From: Urinicoccus massiliensis
Lineage (GTDB): Bacteria; Bacillota; Clostridia; Tissierellales; Peptoniphilaceae
DNA length: 64,000 nt
Reading direction: 5' to 3'
Assembly: GCF_900120405.1 (NCBI RefSeq)
Contig: NZ_LT635492.1
Coordinates: 776,093 to 840,092, forward strand
The position numbers and the translations under genes are program-made. Numbering within the stretch: position 1 is the stretch's first letter; each line of letters starts with the position of its first letter. The notes under the pieces are model-generated. The model had not been told where the DNA came from. It ran no database searches and worked only from the letters and a program-made list of their open reading frames with translations. Below, in pieces: positions 52,747 through 60,140 of the stretch.

Positions 52747-54333
52747 TCACTCTATTCTTTTTAATTTATTTCTATCAATTTTCCCCAAAGCAGTTAGCGG
52801 CCATGAATCTATATATTGTATAGAATCTGGCAATTTAAATTCCGCTACATTCTTATTTGCTAGAAATGTCCTAATATCTTCTAATGAGAGTTCGTCCTTC
52901 TCATCTTTTAATATGAATACTCCTATTTTTTCTCCCAAAAGTTCATCAGGTACTCCTACAACTTGAACGTCTTTAATATTTTCATTTGATAGTAAAATGT
53001 CTTCAATCTCAGAGGGATTTATCTTTTCTCCAGCCCTATTTATTGTTTCTGAAATCCTTCCAACTACTTGGTAGTTCCCATCTTTTAGTTTTCTTGCCTT
53101 ATCTCCCGTTTTGAAGTATAAATCTTTACTTATACACTTTTTATTTACTTCATCTAAATTATAGTAACCATAAATTGTGTAAGGTCCTCTAACTATTAGC
53201 TCGCCATATTCTTCAGTCAAAACTTCAGTATCATTTTCATCAACTATTAATATCTCATCAAATTTACTTATAGGTTTTCCTTGGACTGTAAAAGAAGTTT
53301 TGTTATCGTCACCTAAAGAAGTTGTCATTATTAAACCTTCAGCTATCCCGAAAATTTGTTGCAACTTGCACTTAAATTCTTTTTCTATTTTCTCAGCAAG
53401 TTTTTCTTCTAGTACTGATCCTCCAACTTGAAGAACTTTTAATGAGGATATATCGTAGTCATCATCTTTTAAGAAATCTATACATATATTTGCCATAGCA
53501 GGAACAAGACCTGTTATAGTTACTCTTTTTTCTTCTATTAAAGGTAAGATTTCATCAGGGCTTGTAACAGGGCATAATATAACTTTTCCTCCTATAGAAA
53601 ATGTTCCTAAAATTCCTGGACAGCAAAGAGGGAAGTTATGAGCTATCGGTAAGGATGCTAGGTATACGCTGTCCATATTCATATTACATCTCTTTGCAGT
53701 TTCTTTTGCTACATAGATATAATCGCAGTGTCTCCTTGGTATCAATTTTGGTATCCCAGTTGTACCACCCGATAAAAGTAATAATCCTATCTCTTTATAA
53801 TTGATCTCTATTTGTTGAGATAAATAATCTTTATCATCAAGATTGTAAAAATTTTTATATCCTTGATTATCTCCAAGAATATAAACTTCAAAATCTATAT
53901 TTAATTCTTCCTTTACTTCTTTTATCATATCAACATATGAAAAGCCAAGATATTTATCCTTAGCTATATATGCTTTTGCCCCTGATTTTTCTAATATTCC
54001 CTTTATTTCATTTTTCCTATGTGCTGGAAGTGATAATACTGGAATCACACCAATCTTAAACATGGCAAAAAGGATAATAACAAATTCGTGACAATTAGGA
54101 AGTTGAAGAACGATTCTATCTCCCTTTTTAAATCCAGCTTTCAATAAACCATTGGCATAATGGCAAGCTTTTCTATTTAATTCTTGATATGAAAGTTCAA
54201 CATCTCCATCTACTAAGGCAATTTTATCCCCATATTTTTTAGCACAATCTTCAATAAATTCTCCTAAGGTCATATGCGGCCATACTTGTTCATCATAAAT
54301 TTTTTCTAATTTTTCTTTTAATTCAATGTTCAT
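52747..54333 (-). CDS. Aryl-acid AMP ligase (YbtE/PchD/DhbE family)
   Basis: A 528-residue stand-alone adenylation enzyme that activates an aromatic acid and loads it on ArCP. Signatures are LLLLSGGTTGIPKLIPR, the aryl pocket AHNFPLCCPG and IFGIAEGL, TGDKARK and the final LTALGKIDRNKLK. The residue matching DhbE Ser240 is Cys238. Cysteine there is typical of salicylate enzymes, whereas dihydroxybenzoate enzymes have serine. So salicylate is the likely substrate. The start used has GGAGG upstream and shares TAATG with the stop of the PPTase gene. Confidence 0.93.
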   Translation of the reverse strand: MNIELKEKLEKIYDEQVWPHMTLGEFIEDCAKKYGDKIALVDGDVELSYQELNRKACHYANGLLKAGFKKGDRIVLQLPNCHEFVIILFAMFKIGVIPVLSLPAHRKNEIKGILEKSGAKAYIAKDKYLGFSYVDMIKEVKEELNIDFEVYILGDNQGYKNFYNLDDKDYLSQQIEINYKEIGLLLLSGGTTGIPKLIPRRHCDYIYVAKETAKRCNMNMDSVYLASLPIAHNFPLCCPGILGTFSIGGKVILCPVTSPDEILPLIEEKRVTITGLVPAMANICIDFLKDDDYDISSLKVLQVGGSVLEEKLAEKIEKEFKCKLQQIFGIAEGLIMTTSLGDDNKTSFTVQGKPISKFDEILIVDENDTEVLTEEYGELIVRGPYTIYGYYNLDEVNKKCISKDLYFKTGDKARKLKDGNYQVVGRISETINRAGEKINPSEIEDILLSNENIKDVQVVGVPDELLGEKIGVFILKDEKDELSLEDIRTFLANKNVAEFKLPDSIQYIDSWPLTALGKIDRNKLKRIE

Positions 54334-55025
54334 TAATTTTCCTCCAAGCATATTGCCCCGAAATATTTGTCATCATAATTTAATGGCTGTAATCTAATTA
54401 TTATATTGTTTTTATTATCGCTAATTTCTATAACTTTATTTCCATAAGAAATTATTTCAATTTCTTTCAAATTTCTTATAATACCAATCCCATCACATTT
54501 AAGATAGGCTTCTTTTGCAGTCCAATATCTATAGAAACTGATTATGTTGTTATCTATATTTATTATTTCATCTTTAGTGAAACAATTTTCTAATATATCC
54601 TTAAACTCAAATTTATAATTTATTTTTTCAACATCTACTCCTACTTCTCTTTTAAAAAAAGCTAACAGGACTAAGCCTTCAGTATGTGAGATGTTAAACT
54701 TTAATCCTAGAGTGCTTTCTACGTAGGGTTTATTATTTTTATCTCTTTTGACTGTTAAATCATCAATTTCTTTTTCTAGTAAACCTTTTAGGGCTAAATT
54801 AAGTATTGCCCTTGATACTAGATAATTAATTTTTGCTATTTCTGATTTATAATCTTCTAATTTTATTATCTCCTCTTTAGTTAAGTAAGGAAGTAATTTT
54901 TCTTCTAATAATTTATCTGTATAAGCCTTAATTAGTATTAAATTATTACTAGCTAATTTATCTTTTAAATCTTCTAAAGTAAGAAAATCATTAATTTTTC
55001 TTATTTCATATTCTTCAATTTTCAT
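54333..55025 (-). CDS. Sfp-type 4'-phosphopantetheinyl transferase
   Basis: A 230-residue PPTase that converts the ArCP and PCP domains to holo form with coenzyme A. Typical motifs are FNISHTEGLVLLAF, GVDVEKI (Mg2+ ligands) and FYRYWTAKEAYLKCDGIG. Its start overlaps the end of the thioesterase gene by 11 bp, and its stop overlaps the ligase start. A dedicated PPTase in the cluster makes the pathway independent of host enzymes, useful for a mobile element. Confidence 0.93.
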   Translation of the reverse strand: MKIEEYEIRKINDFLTLEDLKDKLASNNLILIKAYTDKLLEEKLLPYLTKEEIIKLEDYKSEIAKINYLVSRAILNLALKGLLEKEIDDLTVKRDKNNKPYVESTLGLKFNISHTEGLVLLAFFKREVGVDVEKINYKFEFKDILENCFTKDEIINIDNNIISFYRYWTAKEAYLKCDGIGIIRNLKEIEIISYGNKVIEISDNKNNIIIRLQPLNYDDKYFGAICLEEN

Positions 55026-55767
55026 TTACTTTTATAAACTCTTTTATCTCTTTAATGACACTTTCAGGAGATGTATTGACAAACATATGCTTGCCATCGA
55101 TATATCTATAAGTGAATTCTTTTGTGGTATAATCTTGCCATTTTATAAGTTCATCTAAAGTCATTTCTTGATCTTTATCTCCCATAAGACCTAGTATAGG
55201 TGATTCTAATTTCTCAAATTTTGTGTCTTGATAGTCTTCATCTATTACAAAATCTGACCTAAGTGTTGGCAAGAAAATAGAAATTAAATCCTTATTGTCT
55301 AAAATTTCTTTTGGTGTTCCTTCATATCTTCTCAAGCCTTCTATAAATCCGTCATCGTCAAGATGATAAATTGGATGAGGTTCTTTATATAATGGAGCAC
55401 GCCCTCCAGATATAATTATTCCTCTTGGATTTATGTAATCCGAATTTTTAATTCTTAATGCAAGTTCATAAACTATTTTTGTTCCCATACTGTGTCCAAA
55501 TAAATAATAAGGTTTTCTAAAATCAAAACTTTCTTTCATGTCTTCAAATAAACTATCCACTAAGATGTTAATGTCACTTATAGCCTTTTCAGAAAACCTG
55601 TTTTCTCTTCCTGGATACTGGGCAACAAATAATTTTATATCTTCAAACTCATCTTTCCATCTTCTAAAGGCAGACACTCCTCCACCTGCAAACGGGAATA
55701 TAAAAAGATTTGCTATTATATTATTTTCATTAATTTCTTTACTTAGTATTTCAAAGTTTTTTGACAT
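55015..55767 (-). CDS. Type II thioesterase of the NRPS cluster
   Basis: A 250-residue stand-alone TE (GrsT/YbtT-like): FIFPFAGGGVSAFRRW, QYPGREN, nucleophile elbow FGHSMG with Ser93 and YIDGKHMFVN carrying the histidine. It removes wrong acyl groups from carrier domains. It is the first gene of the biosynthetic operon, with AAAGGTGA before the ATG and a metal-regulated-looking promoter upstream. Note that it keeps serine, unlike the TE domain of the large NRPS. Confidence 0.92.
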   Translation of the reverse strand: MSKNFEILSKEINENNIIANLFIFPFAGGGVSAFRRWKDEFEDIKLFVAQYPGRENRFSEKAISDINILVDSLFEDMKESFDFRKPYYLFGHSMGTKIVYELALRIKNSDYINPRGIIISGGRAPLYKEPHPIYHLDDDGFIEGLRRYEGTPKEILDNKDLISIFLPTLRSDFVIDEDYQDTKFEKLESPILGLMGDKDQEMTLDELIKWQDYTTKEFTYRYIDGKHMFVNTSPESVIKEIKEFIKVNEN

Positions 55768-55792
55768 AAATTCACCTTTTTATTTATTTTCT

Positions 55793-55845
55793 GTTAGTAT
55801 TGGCTAACTCAAAATTATTATATACCATTTGATAGCTTTTATCAA
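55793..55845 (-). promoter_or_regulatory. Promoter with overlapping palindromic operator of the NRPS operon
   Basis: On the minus strand TTGATA, exactly 17 bp, then TATAAT form a strong sigma-A promoter. Eight bases past the -10 lies GTTAGCCAATACTAAC (55793-55808), a palindrome GTTAG-N6-CTAAC that would cover the transcription start. The half-site GTTAGCC resembles DtxR/IdeR boxes, and a DtxR/MntR-type gene sits next door. Metal-dependent repression is the natural reading. Confidence 0.78.
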
Positions 55846-55875
55846 TAGCTTTGAGATGTTTTTAAAAATATAATT

Positions 55876-55928
55876 TTAAAAATAAAAATAGCATAGACAT
55901 CTCATTATGCGAGTCATCTATGCTATTT
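55876..55928 (-). terminator. Terminator after the metal regulator gene
   Basis: Perfect 12-base arms AAATAGCATAGA and TCTATGCTATTT around a 19-nt loop, followed on the minus strand by a T-rich tract. It starts 1 bp beyond the regulator stop codon and insulates it from the NRPS operon. Confidence 0.8.
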
Positions 55929-55929
55929 A

Positions 55930-56301
55930 CTATAAATTATAATCGAAATGTTTTTTTAATTTTTCAAAAGTTTCATCAGAAATAACATGCTCTATAAGAC
56001 AAGCTTCGTCTTCAGCATTTTTTGCATCTATTCCAAGTCTTATAAATACGTCCGTCAAATATTTATGCCTTGTATACATTTTTTCGCAAAATATTTTTGA
56101 CTCCTCTGTTAAACGAATTATTTTATCTTCACCATAAATAATCAGCCCTTTATTTTCAAGTTTTTTTAGCATTCTTGTAACAGTAGGTCTTTTATATTCT
56201 AAGTAATTAGCAAGATCCATATTTCTTACTTCCTCTTTTTCCAAAGATAAAATATATATAGCTTCTAAATAATTTTCCTCTGCAAATTCCCTGTGTAGAA
56301 T
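55930..56301 (-). CDS. DtxR/MntR-family metal-dependent regulator, apparent ATT start
   Basis: The full domain reads ILHREFAEENYLEAIYIL, then VRNMDLANYLEYKRPTVTRMLKKLENKGLI (winged helix) and the metal-binding/dimer region with HKYLTDVFIRLGIDAKNAEDEACLIEHVISD. To include the conserved first helix translation must begin at or near an ATT at 56301, which has GGGAGGGG six bases before it; an in-frame TAA lies just upstream. The first conventional start is a TTG 19 codons later, which would remove this helix. It ends after 123 residues without an SH3-like domain, so it is of the short MntR type. It likely represses the adjacent operon when metal is bound. Confidence 0.82.
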   Translation of the reverse strand: MLHREFAEENYLEAIYILSLEKEEVRNMDLANYLEYKRPTVTRMLKKLENKGLIIYGEDKIIRLTEESKIFCEKMYTRHKYLTDVFIRLGIDAKNAEDEACLIEHVISDETFEKLKKHFDYNL

Positions 56302-56656
56302 AGATTACCCCTCCCTCAAAATAAAAATAATTAGATCCAAATTTAGTAAATACGAAATTCAAGAACTTAGAATATGATTTCCTTAATATTTACACTATTT
56401 CATTATACTTATAAAAATCCTTATTTAAAAGTAATTTTTAGAATATTCCTTGAAGTTTATCTTATATTGTTTATTAACTTCAATAAATGCGGTATAATTA
56501 ATAAAACTGAATAAACGCTTATAACTCTAATAGACCAAGCACATAAAACAATCCCATTTCATCCCTAATATCTATAATTTTATCATAGATGATTAGGTTC
56601 ATTTTTAAGAACTATGCTTAAAGCTGTTCTTATACTATTAGTATATGAGCAAGCAC

Positions 56657-56678
56657 AGTAAGTGCATATGCACTTACT
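56657..56678. repeat. 22-bp perfect palindrome
   Basis: Arms AGTAAGTGCAT and ATGCACTTACT are exact complements with no loop. It is followed by AAAAAT on the plus strand, not T. A dimeric protein-binding site is more likely than a terminator. Confidence 0.6.
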
Positions 56679-56733
56679 AAAAATGAAATAAGAATACTAC
56701 GATTATATCGCTTATTTTTTTCCATTTTACTTG

Positions 56734-56750
56734 TTGGGGAATATCCCCAA
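56734..56750 (+). other. Candidate oriT hairpin
   Basis: TTGGGGA-ATA-TCCCCAA, a 7-bp perfect stem, is followed by ACCCC. Such a GC-rich hairpin in AT-rich DNA about 350 bp ahead of mobC and the relaxase gene is a plausible nick-region structure. The nick site itself is not recognised. Confidence 0.45.
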
Positions 56751-56811
56751 ACCCCTAAATTTATAATAATTAAATTCAGCAACAAACGCTTATAATAGCT
56801 TCAACGTAAAC

Positions 56812-56840
56812 TTGAATATTATCTCAAAAAGTGATAAAAT
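56812..56840 (+). promoter_or_regulatory. Promoter ahead of a short terminated transcript
   Basis: TTGAAT, exactly 17 bp, TAAAAT on the plus strand. It would start transcription near 56847, upstream of a strong hairpin and the mob genes. Confidence 0.6.
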
Positions 56841-56846
56841 ATAAGC

Positions 56847-56947
56847 AATAAAAAATTAAATCAGGAGATTTCCAGACGAAATATATAGAATAAATTAAAC
56901 CTGTAAGTCAAGTTATCCTACTTGAATTTACAGGTTTTTCTTTTTTA
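56847..56947 (+). ncRNA. Possible small RNA or attenuated mob leader of about 100 nt
   Basis: From the promoter above, RNA would run into a hairpin with arms AACCTGTAAGTCAAGT and ACTTGAATTTACAGGTT (one bulge and mismatch), then TTTTTCTTTTTT. No ATG-started peptide is visible in it. It is either a discrete small RNA or an attenuator controlling read-through into mobC and the relaxase. Confidence 0.5.
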
Positions 56948-57095
56948 TTTCGATTAATAAATTTATTAGGAAGAGGAACTTCAAGGAAGTTTACTACGAG
57001 ATCTATCTATATAATTATTATCACATAAGAAAGAGGGATTGTGAACAAAATGTAGTATTTATTATTACAACTACAATATACGAGGAGGTTAAATT

Positions 57096-57464
57096 ATGAC
57101 AAGTAGATTTAGAAATAACGGAATCTATTTAATGTTATCTGATGAGGAGTTAGAATTGCTAAATGAAAAATATAAAGCATCTAAGTGTAAAACTCTTAGG
57201 CAATTTATTATGAAATGTATTTTAGAAAAAGATATTTATGTATTAGATATGGATGTCTTTCGTGAAATGTCAACAAATATAAGTCGTACTTCAAATAATA
57301 TAAATCAAATTGCTAAAAGGGTAAATACTACATCAATCATATATAAAGATGATGTAGAAGATTTAAAAAGCTTATTAGAAAATCAAGCAAAAGATATTTT
57401 CTCTATCCGTAAAAAAATATACTCTCTTACTAATTCTAATAGCATAAATACTGAGAAAGAATAA
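57096..57464 (+). CDS. mobC: MobC-like relaxosome accessory protein
   Basis: The 122-residue protein starts with a ribbon-helix-helix-like segment (YLMLSDEELELLNEKYKASKCKTLRQFIMKCIL) and contains SRTSNNINQIAKRVN, the conserved MobC core (xNNxNQxAKxxN). MobC proteins help the relaxase open oriT. CGAGGAGG precedes the ATG. Its stop overlaps the relaxase start (TAATG). Confidence 0.88.
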   Translation: MTSRFRNNGIYLMLSDEELELLNEKYKASKCKTLRQFIMKCILEKDIYVLDMDVFREMSTNISRTSNNINQIAKRVNTTSIIYKDDVEDLKSLLENQAKDIFSIRKKIYSLTNSNSINTEKE

Positions 57465-58834
57465 TGGCAATTACTAAAATTCATCCTATAAAATCCACTT
57501 TGAAAGCAGCACTTGATTATATTATGAATAGTGATAAAACAGATGGAAAAATTCTAATTTCCTCCCTAAACTGTAACCCTATAACTGCTCATTTAGAATT
57601 TGAACAAACAAAAAGAGAATGTAATTCTAAAGCAAAAGTTTTGGCAAGACATTTAATTCAATCTTTTTTCCCCGGAGAAACTACTGCTGAAGAGGCTCAT
57701 CAAATAGGTATAGAACTATGCGATAAAATCTTAAAAGGAAAGTATGAATATGTTCTTACTACCCATATAGATAAGGGACATATTCACAACCATATACTAT
57801 TTAATAATGTTTCTTTTGAAACTGGTAAAGCATATCAAAGTAACAAAAAAACTTACCACCAAATTAGAAATCATAGTGATGATTTATGTAGAAAGTATCA
57901 GCTATCAGTTATAGATGAAGATTATGTTAAATTTAAAGAAAAGTATAAAACCAATGGAAAATCCTACAAAGAATATATTGAATTTAAGAAAGGAAAATCT
58001 TGGAAACATAAACTTCAAATTTCTATCGATCATGCTATTAATAAAGCAAATAGCTATGAGAATTTCTTAAAGCTTATGGAAGAATATGGATATGAAATTA
58101 AAATCGGAAAATATCTTTCTTTCAGACATAAAAAACAAGGAGAAAAGGGACGATTCATTCGTGCGAGGGAAACTACCCTTGGAAAAGATTATACAAAAGA
58201 GAAAATAAAAGAAAGAATTGAAAATAAGGTAAATGAAAATTACAAAAATAGTGAAGTATATTATTCTAAGAAATCTTATAAGAAACTTGATAATATAATA
58301 GACATAGAAAGCAATGAAAAGGTTAAATCTTCTAAAGGTTATGAAATATGGGCTAAAAAGCATAACATGAATACTATGGCGAAGACCTTAAATCAGCTTA
58401 GAAAATACGGCCTATCATCTAGTATTGATTTGGAAAATAAACTCCAAGAAGAAGCTGTTAATAGGCAAGAAATCCTAAATAAGATTAAAGATGTTGAAAA
58501 AGTTATGAGCGAAATTTACGCAGCTATTGAAGACATTAACACTATAAAAATAAATAAGGTTATCTATAAAACCTATAAAGAAAACTCAAATGATAAAGAT
58601 TTTTATAGTGAATATAAGCCTCAAATTATCGCATATGAAAAAGCAATAAATACTTTAGAAAAGTGTCAATATAAAAATCTAAGTATAAAAGAGTTGTCAA
58701 AATTATATGATGAATACAAAAATAAAAAAGATATTCTTATGGATGACTACGCCAACGAGAATATATTGATAAATGAATTAACCCAATTAAGAAAGAATAC
58801 TGATAAGTATATTTATAATGAATTATATAAGTAA
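57464..58834 (+). CDS. MobA/VirD2-type relaxase
   Basis: A 456-residue relaxase that nicks oriT and pilots the strand. The N-terminus MAITKIHPIKSTLKAALDYI and the three-histidine metal motif HIDKGHIHNHILFNNV match the MOBP/Relaxase family; the catalytic tyrosine is probably among the first 60 residues (ALDYIMN). The C-terminal half is coiled-coil, Lys/Glu-rich. The gene overlaps mobC and is followed by a terminator, so mobC and the relaxase gene form a two-gene unit on the plus strand. Confidence 0.92.
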   Translation: MAITKIHPIKSTLKAALDYIMNSDKTDGKILISSLNCNPITAHLEFEQTKRECNSKAKVLARHLIQSFFPGETTAEEAHQIGIELCDKILKGKYEYVLTTHIDKGHIHNHILFNNVSFETGKAYQSNKKTYHQIRNHSDDLCRKYQLSVIDEDYVKFKEKYKTNGKSYKEYIEFKKGKSWKHKLQISIDHAINKANSYENFLKLMEEYGYEIKIGKYLSFRHKKQGEKGRFIRARETTLGKDYTKEKIKERIENKVNENYKNSEVYYSKKSYKKLDNIIDIESNEKVKSSKGYEIWAKKHNMNTMAKTLNQLRKYGLSSSIDLENKLQEEAVNRQEILNKIKDVEKVMSEIYAAIEDINTIKINKVIYKTYKENSNDKDFYSEYKPQIIAYEKAINTLEKCQYKNLSIKELSKLYDEYKNKKDILMDDYANENILINELTQLRKNTDKYIYNELYK

Positions 58835-58844
58835 GGATCTGGTG

Positions 58845-58884
58845 TATCAGCTTCTTCGGATAGATTTTGAGCTGATATTTTTTC
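58845..58884 (+). terminator. Terminator of the mobC-relaxase unit
   Basis: Arms TATCAGCT and AGCTGATA with T6 immediately after, 11 bp beyond the relaxase stop codon. Confidence 0.75.
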
Positions 58885-58918
58885 AATATAACCCACCATT
58901 TTTCCTTAAAGACAACCA

Positions 58919-58955
58919 ATAAAAAAATACAGGAGGCAGACTAAAACCTGCCCCC
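58919..58955 (-). terminator. Terminator of the SSB-domain/helicase unit
   Basis: On the minus strand GGGGGCAG and CTGCCTCC form a stem with one G-T-type mismatch around GTTTTAGT, followed by TGTATTTTTTT, about 10 bp past the stop codon. Together with the plus-strand terminator it closes two convergent units. Confidence 0.7.
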
Positions 58956-58964
58956 TATAATCTT

Positions 58965-60107
58965 TTACCTTTCTATGCTATTATCCTTTTTCTTCTTTTC
59001 ATCCACTTTCATATCCCCTTTAGTCTTAAATTCCTTTAATTTCCCTAGTGTTGATGCTTTTGCTTTAGTATGCTCTTTAGCTTTTAATAACTTTGCAGAG
59101 TATACTTTTAGACTTGTGTATTCCTTATTATCCTTTCCCATACTTTTCTTTTCTTTGCCAAATAGGTGTACAAAATCTCCTTTTTTCAAATTTTTTACTT
59201 GATTGATTTTATCATTATAGGCGTAGCAGCTGATGAATTTTGCATTTCCTTCCTTGTCATTTTCAGCAATAGAAAAGGAGGCTACTTTAAAGTCCCTCCC
59301 ATCTTTTGATTTTAAATCTTTAATTTCTATATCAGTTGCTATATTTCCATCTATATTTAATGTATCCTTCTCTTTATTATCTATATCTCTCATCTCTTTA
59401 TCTCCTTGTTCTTGATTAACTTCTAAGTTTTCTTTTAACTCTTCTTCATCTATATATTCAATAAACTTTTCATCAATAAGCCCCATAACTGAATCGTTCA
59501 TATAATTATCATAGGCATCATTAAGAACATTTTCATTTTCTACTCCTGTTTCAAGAGATATAATACCTTTTACAAATTCTTTATGATTATATTCTGCTAA
59601 AAAATCTATTGTATTTTTCATGCTTTCAAAATTTGTATTTTCCATATTTGCTATTGTTTTTATATCACTTGCATATCTAACAGAATCCCATTCATACTTT
59701 CCACTTTCTTTATTAAATTCTACTCCTGTGGCTAAAATAAATTGATTTCCGTCAAATAAAGTAGCTTGATTATCTTTCACATCCAATACCATAGTGTCTC
59801 CAAATTCAGTTTCAATTACATTTCCCTTTTTTATATTCATTTTTATTCCTCCATTTCTATTTTTATCTTTCTTATCTATTAAATCTTTTATTTCTTCTTC
59901 CTTTCCATCACTAATAATAAATTGTTTTATTTCTTCAACTGTTGGATCATCAATTGTAGTCTGAATAAATTCAACTAATTTATCTTCTGAATCGGCAAAA
60001 TTTTTAATTCCATATTCAACTATATTGTTGATTATTCTCTGAGTATTACCATCAAAAGAAAATTTTTCTCGAATAAATTCATTAAAGCTATATCTATCAA
60101 ATTCCAT
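58965..60107 (-). CDS. Protein with C-terminal SSB-like OB domain (380 aa)
   Basis: Residues about 255-350 look like a single-strand-binding OB fold: DLKSKDGRDFKVASFSIAENDK, FISCYAYNDKINQVKNLKKGDFVHLFGK and YTSLKVYSAKLL. The N-terminal 240 residues are acidic and unassigned; they include a small beta segment (GNVIETEFGDTMVLDVKDNQATLFDG) and helical parts. It follows the giant helicase gene by 33 bp and should act with it on DNA during transfer or early replication of the element. GAGGAC precedes the ATG. Confidence 0.72.
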   Translation of the reverse strand: MEFDRYSFNEFIREKFSFDGNTQRIINNIVEYGIKNFADSEDKLVEFIQTTIDDPTVEEIKQFIISDGKEEEIKDLIDKKDKNRNGGIKMNIKKGNVIETEFGDTMVLDVKDNQATLFDGNQFILATGVEFNKESGKYEWDSVRYASDIKTIANMENTNFESMKNTIDFLAEYNHKEFVKGIISLETGVENENVLNDAYDNYMNDSVMGLIDEKFIEYIDEEELKENLEVNQEQGDKEMRDIDNKEKDTLNIDGNIATDIEIKDLKSKDGRDFKVASFSIAENDKEGNAKFISCYAYNDKINQVKNLKKGDFVHLFGKEKKSMGKDNKEYTSLKVYSAKLLKAKEHTKAKASTLGKLKEFKTKGDMKVDEKKKKDNSIER

Positions 60108-60140
60108 ATTCTTTGTCCTCTAATAATCTGATTTAAAGTT

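Larger units (their letters stand above)
56302..57095. other. Non-coding control and transfer-origin region
   Basis: No protein-coding gene is seen in about 790 bp. It holds a 22-bp palindrome, a GGGG/CCCC hairpin, a 12-bp direct repeat (AAACGCTTATAA at 56513 and 56784) and a promoter with a downstream terminator, listed separately. It separates the cargo from the mobilization genes and is the best place for oriT. Confidence 0.55.

Noticed and set aside
43355-56301. Naming the product equibactin and using eqb gene symbols
   Set aside because: The resemblance is from memory and by domain content only; gene-by-gene comparison was not possible and the host is different.
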